Assembly: GCA_964036155.1 (NCBI GenBank)
Contig: OZ038422.1
Span: 61,217,201-61,281,200 of the forward strand
Length of the DNA stretch: 64,000 nucleotides
Direction of reading: 5' to 3'
DNA from: Diploscapter coronatus
Taxonomy: Eukaryota; Nematoda; Chromadorea; Rhabditida; Rhabditidae
Part shown: in pieces, positions 1-9,904 of the stretch
Position numbering within the stretch: the stretch's first letter is position 1
How the letters are laid out: each line of letters opens with the position of its first letter
Notes under the pieces: model-generated
The model's input: only the letters and a program-made list of their open reading frames with translations
What the model was told of the DNA's origin: nothing
Database searches by the model: none
Position numbers and translations under genes: made by a program

Positions 1-252
1 GGGATGCCATACAAAATGGACTTTTGATATGTTAGACAGTATTGCTCCCCTGTTCTTGGTCATAGGAAGAAGGGTTTTCTATCTCTCTCTAGAATCCAAT
101 CCCATTCCGAGCTCTCACACAGTGCATCGTCGAGAGATATGGTCCTGTCACTCATTAGGCCTCTTCATTATATCCCGCCTTTTGAATTACAATGTTCGAT
201 TGATAGCGAGTGTGAGTGGATCCGCCCCCTCACAAGAGCCCAGACCACTTAC

Positions 253-260
253 TATAAAAA
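253..260 (+). promoter_or_regulatory. TATA box of the C-type lectin gene
   Basis: TATAAAAA lies 90 bases before the ATG at 343 and is followed by a GC-richer stretch. No splice-acceptor-like site sits next to the ATG, so a conventional TATA-driven start is inferred. The preceding 250 bases hold no coding sequence that I can support. Confidence 0.6.
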
Positions 261-342
261 GGCACCACCGCCAAGAGTCGCTCATTTGGCTCTTCTAGCT
301 GGAGCTTTATTCCTCATTCTACATTCCCCACCTATACTCGCT

Positions 343-2295
343 ATGATCAAGTTGAGGTAGGTTTGCAAATTTGAACTTTTTTCAAAATATTCCAATCTAA
401 AAAATCATCTCTTTTCACTTCAGACAGTTCATATGCATTGATCTTCAAATTTTTAAGATTCTTCTCTCGAGTTACAACTCTATTGGTTTCTCTCAATTAT
501 TTTCATCGTTGATAAAAATCAGATTTCCCTAAGCCAGCATCGGAAATCTAATCTAATTTTTTCCCAGTATCGCCATCGCAACACTGTTCGCTATCACTGT
601 GATCGAGCCGCGCTGCATCGAAGTGGCCGATGACTACGTGGAGAGTTCGGGCTGGGAGCCGCCTCGCTTTATCAACTGGGGATGTCCCAACATGACTGGC
701 ACTGACTGCGGAGAAAAGATCCCTGATGCTATCCAGGTCGGTTGAATTCTTCAGTTTTTCATTAAAAGAGTTGTGCACTTTCTTCATTATTGCACCGAGA
801 AAGACATTCTGATATACAAAAAAAAAATCATCGAAAAACAGTACGAAAAATACAAAGACCAAAATTCTCTATCTGATCTGAGCCTTAGAATGCTATTCCC
901 TGATGGAGCTTCAATGCTACTAGTCCAGTGACAAATTCAATAACTCTCGGAGAATTTCAGAAGACCGACTGTCCGTGTCCCGATGGCTGGCTGCACTACG
1001 AGGACTCGTGCTACCGTCTCGAGCACGACCTCCTCAACATGGCCAATGCGCACAAGAACTGCAAGGAGTGCGACGCCACGCTTTTCGTGCCCAACTCACA
1101 GGCTGAATTGGTTAGAGCTTCTATATATACTTTTTTGGAAAAGAGCTTAGGATCCTAATGACCTGATAAAAAAAGATTCCAATTGATCAGGGATGTTTCT
1201 CTTTCTCATGTCTCGAGATCTGGTTGATAGTCCTAATTTTAAAGTTGTGAAACGGATTTAAGAAAATCTTCATTAATTCCATTTCAGAACTACATGACCC
1301 GCCGCATGACCAAGGGCATGTTCCACTGGATCGGTCTGGCCAAGTTCAACGAGCAGCAGCAACCCCAGTGGCAGGCTGTCGGTAAGTGAATTGTATGGGC
1401 AATCTGGGTTTCTCGTGACGGCTCAACGAAATAGTATAAAGGCAAGAAAGCATTCCACCCTACAATCACTGCCTTCTCCTATTCCTACGTACTATTTCGT
1501 TGGATCGCAAAGTCGCGAAGAATCCATATAGCCATTTTATGCCATCTGAAATCGTGATATGAAAATCTAATGGGAAAAGATTAGGCCATGCCACGATGCT
1601 CCCATAATTTCTATTTTCATCGAGACCCAACCCAATCATTTCAACCTTCAGGCGGCATGCCCGTGACCGAGCTGCCCTGGCTGATCAAGGACCACGCCGC
1701 GGAGCCCAACTGGAACGGATGGTCGAACTATGGAAAATGCGGTGCCTACTACCCTGGCGTCTCTCAGGTAATGATCACTTTACGATCAATGAGAAGAATA
1801 GGGGTGAATATTTTAGTCTGGCATTCATTCACTTTTTGAATTACATTAGTGGTGTAAGAACATTTAGAGTAGCACCACGAGACTTTTCTCCCAATAAACC
1901 TGATACCTTTGATGGATAGTCAGATCTAGGGAGGACGATCATCAGAAACCCTTGGCGATTTATCCCCCCTATAGTTTATTCTTGTCTGGCAAAAGTGCTC
2001 TCTGGGTCTGTAGATAATCGAAAAAAAAATTGTAGCATCGTGCAACTCGCAAAATAACATGATAAAAATGATCTATACCCCATTCTACTATATCATAGTA
2101 GGCTATATTATTTCATATGCTACGAGACTAAAACTTTTAAGATTTTCATTTGGTAAAAGTTGACGAATTTGATTTCAGAACGACACCAAAGGCTACAACT
2201 ACTACTACAGCTGCGATCTGATGTTCTACTCGGTGTGCGAGCGCAACGCCACGCTCAACAACCTCATGAACCAGAACAGCGCCGTCCTCTACTGA
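343..2295 (+). CDS. Secreted single-domain C-type lectin-like protein
   Basis: Six exons (343-356, 568-736, 961-1110, 1288-1381, 1652-1767, 2179-2295) with GT/AG borders join in frame to about 219 residues. The N-terminus (MIKLSIAIATLFAITVIEP) is a signal peptide. A C-type lectin domain follows: it opens with CPCPDGW and a GWLHYEDSCY stretch, has the WIGL core motif, and ends with YSVCER. The Ca2+/sugar-binding EPN or QPD tripeptide and the WND motif are not evident, so carbohydrate binding cannot be claimed. Nematodes have hundreds of such genes, many secreted from intestine or epidermis and some induced by infection; which member this is I cannot tell. AATAAA signals at 2413 and 2426 follow the stop. 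The largest intron (1768-2178) holds a dispersed repeat. Confidence 0.85.
1424..1502. repeat. Small foldback repeat in lectin intron 4
   Basis: CAACGAAATAGTA (1424-1436) and its exact reverse complement (1490-1502) are separated by 53 bases inside an intron. The inner flanks show weaker continuing complementarity. It could be the remnant of a short non-autonomous inverted-repeat element. Confidence 0.5.
1925..1976. repeat. Dispersed repeat, copy 1
   Basis: The segment starting TCTAGGGAGGACGATC and running through CAGAAA, CCCTTG, CGAT and a C-run matches 31878-31925 closely, with small indels, about 30 kb away. Both copies lie in non-coding DNA near C-type lectin genes. The family is not recognised. 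Confidence 0.6.
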
Positions 2296-4102
2296 TTCCC
2301 CCATCATTTCTTCAGCGAACTTTCGAGTAAATTCCGATTTTTCCCTTTTAAATGGGTATTCTTTACTTGATGATCTAATCCCGTTGTTGAGTTTCAAAGA
2401 TATTCGACTTAAAATAAATTTTCGAAATAAAGAAATGTTGAAATTTTCTCAAGAATTTAGTTCAGCATGCGTAATGTTTCGATTGTTTATAGTAGATTAG
2501 TCAATTCTGAGCATATTCTGAAAGTTTAGCGACGTCTGGAAGTGTTGCCATAGTTTTCGCATGAGTTCTAAAAATCGTCATTTTCATATTGTATATATCC
2601 TCTTGATAATGAAACTTTTTCATAAATTTTCAATAGGCAGAAAATAAAACAAAAATTTTCGACCAAAAGCCCCAAAAATCCATCACCCAAAGTGAATATA
2701 TTTTCGCAAACGAATTTATGTTTGCGCGGGTATTTTAGCTAGATAGCACAAGGCTCCGCTCTCCCTGCAAATGCATGGCGTGTAGCAAAAAGCGGTAGTT
2801 AAGTAGGAGGGACTTCCATCCCTCTTTTCACTAGATACAGTTGTTGGCCATTTTATTTTCTTCTAATTTACTCGGCTACTAGTCAGTAAATTTCTGGCAT
2901 TCGGAGGACTGTACAATTCGACCCTCCTCTTTCACGTGGTAATATTAATTTTTGTTGTTGATAAAGCAATTAAGAATGTGGTATTTTATAAATGTTGTTA
3001 ATTTGAAACAAAATCTTTCTTCGCCGGAGAAAGATATTATCAAAAAAGTAAGAAAAGTCGCGATTTTGAATAGGCCTTTATTGCGGGAAAAGAGCGAGCT
3101 CGTTAGAATGCCTGATTTTTAAAGCATTCATTTCCGATAATTAGTTTGCAAAAATAAAATCATTACAAATTTTAGAATAATTATTAGAACTTTCTCGCTC
3201 GTCGTTCTAGTGCCAGCCTTCGACTGGCTGTTAGAATTTAAATTACTTCTACTAAATATTTTTATCTCAAATAAACTAAATTCGATAGTATATCGATTAG
3301 AATGAACCATTTACCTTGACACCATTATTTTTAAAAAGCGCTGTGAAGATTATTAAAAATTTCAGGTTAAATTTGAAAATTGAAATAAGAATATGAGAAT
3401 GAAGGTTGTGTTGGAATAAGTTCGCATGAATTAATTTTTCAGTATGAAATCTCTTATTTACTTCATTTGTAAAATCGCTTAGAAAAAATAGTCAAATCAC
3501 AAAATTATCTTCAAAGTCATTCAAAAACTCAGTTTACTCGCCTATGTTTAGAGACCAAATGAATTTTCTTAATTAACAATCATGGGATAATTTTATACCA
3601 GCATGACTGGTGGTATTTACCGGAGCAGAGTGCTCTTTAGATCTTTGAAAATAGCTCAGTGAGTGAATTTCATTATTCAACTTCGACTCATTGTGGACTG
3701 TTGCACCTCTCTTCGTAACTTATTGTCAGAGAATTAGGTCTTATTGAGAATGCCTTTCTCCTGTGTCCGGTAAAGTGACTAAAAGCTTGAGTGAATTCGA
3801 GTATTAATGTCAGTTGTGGGATGCTGTCTGTTTTATTTTGCTTGCTAGAACGCTTGAATCTTAACACTTTATTCCAAGGTAACCAACGCGTAAGTTTGAC
3901 CCAAGGATAAACCAGAGAGAATAATAAGAATGAGGAACGACAAAGTGAAAAGCTGGAGGAAGTTAGGCCCCTCCCAAGTCAGAGAAGAGAGGGAACAGGC
4001 ATGAAGGAGAATTTTCCCGCTCCCAAATTCGTCATATGAGTGGGGGAATTGGGAAATTCCAATTTAAATATAGTTAAATTTGGAGGCCACCCTAGCCGGT
4101 GC
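2296..4102. other. Intergenic, convergent 3' regions
   Basis: Between the stops of two convergent genes. It carries the lectin polyadenylation signals (2413, 2426) and a short hairpin-like AGGGA/TCCCT pair near 2811. I see no supported gene. Confidence 0.5.
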
Positions 4103-5099
4103 CTAGACACTGGAGCAACAAATATCGACAGGAGTATAACAAGTAAAGCCGTTCCGACATTGGCCGTCTTGGCATGGGCCATCTCGTTGCTCTTGAGGAC
4201 AGACTCCCGGAACTGAAATTGACACCAATTTAATGTAGAATCAGAAGTTGATATTTTTCAAAATAATAATAATTATATGTTTACTCACCGCATTGTAGAT
4301 CGACGCACATCCCTGATGGGTTATTCTCAGGAACGAAAACGTAAGCATATCCGGCCGGGCAAAGTCCGTCGATGGTTGGGCCAAGTTGGCAGTCCAGATT
4401 CCTATAATCGAAGCCCTGAACTGGGCAACAGCTTGCTCCAGCTGCATCACAAGCATAACCGGGCTAAATTCTTGAATATCTTAATTTAAAAATGGCCCTG
4501 ATCTATTTTATGAGAAAAATATGCAAAAAAAATATATATAGAGACACCAGATGGATGAAAAAAAGTGGGCGAAAATTTCAAACACATAATTCGAATGCTA
4601 ATTTTGGCATTCTGGTATTTTCAAATATATATGCTCAGCTCACCGGGCATACACCATCGCTGGGGCATGGACCACTGCCTTGTTCCGGAACTTCGCAAAC
4701 ACCCTAAAATACTTCCTTTAATATGGCAACGTTGTTTTTGAAATTGTAGCAGCTTGTAGATAGAATATGATCGCTTACAAGAAGGTTAGAGGTACTTCCT
4801 CCGGCGCAACAGACACCATTTTGAAGAGACGTGCCAGTTGGGCAGGTGCCACCAACTGGCTGCGTTCCAGCCTGACCACTAGGGCATGCAATCGAGCAGC
4901 ACACGCCGTTGTAGTAGAATCCTCCATTGTAGCAGGTCGTTCCATAGGCCGGCGTCGCGATCATTCCCTGGGGGCACGCACTAGGTGCGGGCGTCTGAAA
5001 ATGCGTTTTTTTTTTGTAAAATCTTAACTGTAGGCTAACCTGATCGTATTGAGCAGAGACGCTAAGAGCAAGGGCGAGAACGAAGACGGTGATGAGCAT
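4103..5099 (-). CDS. Secreted cysteine-rich CC-domain protein
   Basis: Five exons on the minus strand (5040-5099, 4779-4994, 4644-4703, 4289-4463, 4103-4212) join in frame to about 206 residues. The first exon is a signal peptide (MLITVFVLALALSVSAQ). The remainder is a chain of cysteine modules, each ending in a CC pair after a G/N-rich turn (YNGVCC, LQNGVCC, GASCCP, DICCSS), as in the nematode CC domain. Members are secreted and of largely unknown role. The final exon is read in a frame ending CCSSV. It lies head-to-head with another small CC-like gene starting at 6012 and close to the ShK/CC gene at 7101-8711, so this is a local cluster. I cannot name an orthologue. Confidence 0.8.
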
Positions 5100-6011
5100 T
5101 GTATTACCTGAAATATCAAGATTGGTATTCAGCACAGGAAATCTGAATCTTGACTGATAGACCGAGAATAAGGCGAATTTCTCAGAGTATCAAGAAATAT
5201 CCAAATATCTTTGATGGAATGGCTTGTCATTGAATGAAAAGTTTCGTTTTTATAGTACCTCGTCACGATCATGGATTAACACTCGAAAGTTCATGGACTT
5301 CCTCCGCCCACTTTGCTTTGCACTCTCAAAATGAAACTGTCGTTCTGTGCGGTTTGGCATTTAGAGCTTGCGAGTCTTTTGTTTTAGTAGTAGCTAAATT
5401 CAAAACGCCGAAAAATCATGGAATGCAAACTTTGGGCGCTAAATTGACATTTGCAGATGATGTCATTCATAATAGTTGAAGTTCAATGGAGATCAAACCT
5501 GATATTTAGTAAATGCGACTGAACGATTTTAACAGCTTGGGAACTTTCTTAACTGAATACGTATTTTATTCTGCTGGCTGAATGATCGAATTAATGTTTT
5601 ACATTTTATTGAATATACTCCATTTTCGTGAAACTTATCAGGCATTTTAGAAAATCAATATACGCCAACACAATAATGATCAGTGTCACAAATCTATACA
5701 GTTGGCTGTTATTTTGACGCAGATTGACCATGTCATTGGTCAAATTTGACAATTCTGATCATTTCCCGGAAATAATGAACACCTCTCGTGTTTATTCAGT
5801 CCAACTGATTATACAGCTCTTCAGTTTCTCCGCATGAGGTATCGACTAACGTGCACATTAGTCGTCCAGAATTAGATATCCCAGTCCCGAAATACGAAAA
5901 CAACAAGAGCGAACAGAGCTATAAAGGTCGACGGCTTTGAAGCCTTGAATATCAGACTACTTTGACTAATCTATCTCTTCTAATAATTTATATTTTCGAA
6001 TTAATTTCAAA
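5100..6011. promoter_or_regulatory. Divergent promoter region between two CC-type genes
   Basis: The 912-base gap between two outward-reading secreted-protein genes. TATAAAG at 5920-5926 lies 92 bases before the plus-strand ATG. An inverted repeat TTGACCA/TGGTCAA (5724-5743) resembles a nuclear-receptor or bZIP half-site pair; that role is inference. No coding sequence is supported. Confidence 0.5.
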
Positions 6012-6504
6012 ATGTCTAATTTCTACATCACTATTTTCTTTCTTTCAATTGTATCCACAACTTATTCATTTCCAGCCGTAATGGTTTGAAAAATAGAAAT
6101 TTTAAGCAAATAATAATAATGCAGCCTTTTTAGAGTCTATGCCCGACTGGATCTGATCCTATAGGTCCAGCCATTTTCGGTGCTTGTCCCATGCTCAGCC
6201 AGGTCGGATACGATGGACAAACCTGCTGCGCTCTAGACAACTCTTTCGAGCCCGAAGTAACAGTTTTTGTTTATCTCTTAATAAATACAAGCGAACTTCA
6301 GATGTTTCTTCCTGGTATGATGCAACAAGGTCCTGGATTCGGCGAATTCATGCCAGGCTTCGAAGGACCATCCGGATGCTGCGACAATAATCTACCACCA
6401 ATCGATCCCGTATTTTGAATTCTTATAAAGTTTATTCATTTCTATACATTTAGATGGATATGAACATGCCAGGACCTGGTGTGATGCCATTCGGCCCACT
6501 GTAG
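6012..6504 (+). CDS. Small secreted protein with CC-type cysteine motifs
   Basis: Four exons (6012-6083, 6134-6256, 6302-6409, 6454-6504), all phase 0, give about 117 residues. A signal peptide (MSNFYITIFFLSIVSTTYS) is followed by one module (LCPTGSDPIGP... TCCALDN) like the CC modules of the neighbouring genes, then a second CC pair (GCCDNN) embedded in a Met/Pro/Gly-rich tail. The Met-rich end (MDMNMPGPGVM) is unusual and may be structural. AATAAA at 6656-6661 ends the gene. It was probably derived from the same local family as 4103-5099 and 7101-8711. Confidence 0.75.
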
Positions 6505-7100
6505 TGGCATGATGGACTTTAATCTAATTTGGATTTGGTTAGTGCGCAACTTGCAGCAATAGAACCAGAAATGAATCTCAGAATTTCACACGTCAGGTCG
6601 AAATATCTTCACACATTTATCTAGTCCGCTTATCTGTATGTTTTGACAAGTGCACAATAAATTTTATCGATAGCTTTCTCAAATGAGTACTTCGGTTGGA
6701 TGATGAGACTTATTTTCTTTCTATTAAACTTGCAGGTCGTATTTGTACAGGCGAATATCCGATTGCCTGTTTTCACAGGCCATATCGAAATAACGAGTGG
6801 GTGTTGATTTGTATCATTCTGTGCGATTTTAAGTGATTCTAAACTAAAATATGGTTCAGACGATTTTTTAAATTCTTGACATTTCATTATTAGCAGACGC
6901 ATGAGTATCAGGTTGATACTAGCGACGAGACGGAACTTCCGGTTTTTCACATTCAATTCCGTCTCGTCCCTGATTCGGATGTTTATTGAGGAATTTTTAT
7001 CTTCATTTTTGAAATAACAAATCAACGGTTAGACTTAAATCATCCTTTATTGCACGAGTATTGGAAAAGAAGTCAGAAATAATTGTTCCTTTGTGATATT
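6505..7100. other. Convergent 3' regions
   Basis: This gap holds the plus-strand polyadenylation signal at 6656 and the minus-strand signal (TTTATT at 7046-7051) for the ShK/CC gene. An open frame on the minus strand here has no splice context or family similarity that I recognise. Confidence 0.5.
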
Positions 7101-8711
7101 TTACGTCTTGCAGCAAAGATAGTTGTCGCACGTATAGCCGGTCTAAAATATGCTATTAAAATTTGAAGCGTTTCTAAACTCGTACTTCACATAATCCATT
7201 TAAGCAAGGGCCGCCAGTTTGACCGCTGGGACAAATCTAGATTTGTATTGATTTTTGACTCTAAGGATTTATCGCTTACACTTGTTGTAGGGCAGCAGAC
7301 GTTGTAATAGCATGTATAATTACTCTGAATTAAAATATTTAAATGTCGCATAGGAAATCGTCACACAGGGCATTGGTTCAGGTTATCGCATGAGCCTACA
7401 CTTTGAACATCGTTTGGACATTGATTCTGAATAATATGCATCGAATATCAGATATAGACATTATTCTTAATGATGACCAAACTTGTTGGCAATTAGTAAA
7501 TTAAGGATTGGAGGAAGGATTGCCATTATTATTGACATTGCTGAGAGCATTGTAGAAGGTGAGCTAGGATCAGAAATGGAATTTGATTAGAGACAATCCT
7601 CTTCTATCCCTCGTTTACTAACTATTACTAACTTGATGATTGGCACAGCAATCTCCATCTACGCATGTATATCCATTCTATAAAATATGAATAAACTATG
7701 CAGTAGTAAGGGAACAATTTACATAATTACACTGTCCATTACTACACTTGCCAGCATAATGAGTTCCATTGCACGACTAGATTTTATTATTTCGTGGATA
7801 TCTTTTTAAAATCCTACGTCAAGAACGCGACAACAAAAATTATTATCCTGGCAATAGTATCCAGCCTAAATGATGAGAATTATGTAGTGGATTATTCAAA
7901 TGTATTACTGGACACATTCCTTCAGCACAGGGGCCGCTTGTTTTACCATATGGGCAATCTGATGGCTAAAGTTGAAGGTAAAAATCTGGAATGCTTTCGA
8001 ATTCTGATTTCATACGTCTGGTGGAGGACAACAAATATTTTCGTACTTTAAGCAAGTAGAACCACCCTAACAATAAACATGTATTTATTTTAAGACATAA
8101 AATAAAGTGTTTACGGCACACAATCCTCCGAAATACGGTCCCTCTGATGGTCCATAGGGACAACCTGGTGGCTTAAATGTTTCAAAATCATTCAAATTTC
8201 GCGATTATTAAGAATTGTCATCAATTTTCTCTCGTCCTCCTAACCAACCGTAGGTGACACTCCGGGCGGTGGATTAGTTGGGCATAATTTGCAAGTGTAG
8301 GCACAATCTCTGGCTTTTTCATCGTCACTGTAGAAGCTGCTTGAGCAGAAACCTTGTCGAGCCCAATTGGGACATTTAAAATTGGAAAATTGATTACTCT
8401 TGCCGATAATTTAAATTTTACTCAGTTCGTGCATCGACACATGCTGGAGGCGGAGTGCAAAGATTGCAGGTCACTGGACAGTGGCTGAATCATTTGAATT
8501 AGATTTCAGGCACAAATTATAAATAAATGATACATTTCCAACATCGGAATCAAACCAGGGTCTCGACACTTATCTTTAAAAGACGCGCAGTTCTCCGTCG
8601 GATCGTCTTGGCAGACGCCGTCCACTAATGGCTGGAGTAGTGCTGAATTTGAATAATGGTGGACAGTTTCTCGAATTTCACAATACCGATTGTTAGTAGA
8701 GCAAATAACAT
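7101..8711 (-). CDS. Secreted ShK-domain and CC-domain multi-module protein
   Basis: Fourteen minus-strand exons give about 277 residues: 8687-8711, 8534-8642, 8422-8484, 8249-8375, 8115-8171, 8016-8066, 7909-7965, 7818-7865, 7723-7776, 7633-7677, 7367-7426, 7280-7324, 7186-7236, 7101-7142. A short signal peptide precedes two ShK-type six-cysteine modules (first VCQDDPTENC to CNLC; second CVDARTEC to CAYTCKLC). The next ten exons are all phase 0 and alternate a CP-x-G...C half (17-20 codons) with a GY-x-C...CC half (14-17 codons), giving five CC units. ShK modules occur in venom peptides but are also very common in ordinary secreted nematode proteins, so no toxicity is implied. Exon 4 requires an acceptor ending AA, not AG. 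The tenth-to-eleventh intron is unusually long and might hide a small exon. Confidence 0.75.
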
Positions 8712-8780
8712 TTTTACGCCAAAAATGCTCTAGTATTGAATAGTTTGAAAGGAAATAAAGCACTAATAGGCTTATGCACC

Positions 8781-8787
8781 TTTTATA
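8781..8787 (-). promoter_or_regulatory. TATA box of the ShK/CC gene
   Basis: The minus strand reads TATAAAA about 70 bases before the ATG at 8711, matching the TATA placement of the other secreted-protein genes in this cluster. No acceptor-like site adjoins the ATG. Confidence 0.55.
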
Positions 8788-9904
8788 TCAGTGAAAAGAG
8801 AGCTCAAATTTATAAAATCATCTCACCCTCAGGCGCATTCTTTTTCTTCGAATTGATCAATGCAATGACACAAATATGCTGATCTCAACATTTATAAAGC
8901 AATTCCTACATGGAAAATGTCAAACAACCAATCTTTCATGTGATAAAAAGTACGAAAACATGTATGTAGTTTTGAAATTGAAACCAGTTTAGAATGAATA
9001 ATATTTCAATATTATTTGGACCATAGCTTTCGAAGAGTTCGTAGCGTTGTCCACCAAAGCATACCAGGTCATCAAAAATCACATATTTTTACCGAAAAAT
9101 GGAGTACTATTTTATTTTTACCATAATTAGCAAAAAATTGTCATGAGAAGCCTAGTCTAGATCGACGATAAACCTTCTGCAACGGTTCTGTGCCAAAAAT
9201 CAGCACATTATTTTTCTCTGCAAAAACGTGCACAAGCAGCTTGAAGTTTGCGAAAACGTTCATCTAGAAGTTCGGAAAATGCCGATTCTTTTGTTCCAAA
9301 TCAATTTCTATTTTACTTTTTTCCTTATCAAATCTTACTTGCATCAGAGCACATTTTCTTGAGCAAAGAATAATAGCGGAATATGGTTCTTGTGAACCTA
9401 CTTGCGCTTTCTAGGATAAGGCTTGTAAGGCCGTGTAAACGTCACGGGCTGTCAAGTGGTGCGTAGAGCTGAACTTTCTAGTTTCTCTAATACACACTTT
9501 CTCTTCTTGCAATTTCGTTTTTCGCCTAAGAATTTCTTACTGGACATTTTTCAAGGTTCTGCAACCCATTTCTTATAGCCACTGGTCCTTTCTATAAGAA
9601 ATGGGTTCCAGAATTTTGAAACAACGCCCGCCAAGAAATCCTTAGGGCAAATTCAATTTCACTGAGACAATGCACTAATTTATGGTGTGTTGACAAACCG
9701 TGACGCGAAAATCTCACTCCCTTCTTTCATCTCACAAAGCCACTTTGCGCTCCATTTACATACACTATAAACGCGTCATATTCGTCCCTTCTTTCTCGCT
9801 GCTGCATATTTTCCTCGGATTTTTTTTTCGAAAATAATCGTTTCTCGATCGATTTATCAGTTTTCCGTGATTGTTGATTTTTGAAACGATTCCAGACGTG
9901 CCGA
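8788..9904. other. Intergenic region upstream of emb-5
   Basis: No gene is supported. It contains the foldback repeat at 9440-9704. A splice-acceptor-like TTCCAG ends at 9895, 9 bases before the emb-5 ATG, and is a candidate spliced-leader acceptor. Confidence 0.5.
9440..9704. repeat. Long degenerate foldback element
   Basis: The centre has perfect 15-base arms AACCCATTTCTTATA (9563-9577) and their complement (9593-9607). Weaker complementarity continues outwards through CTAAG-ATTTCTT/AAGAAATCCTTAG to GTCACGG..TGTCAA (from 9441) facing TTGACA..CCGTGAC (to 9704). This spacing fits an old inverted-repeat MITE of about 265 bp. Confidence 0.55.
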
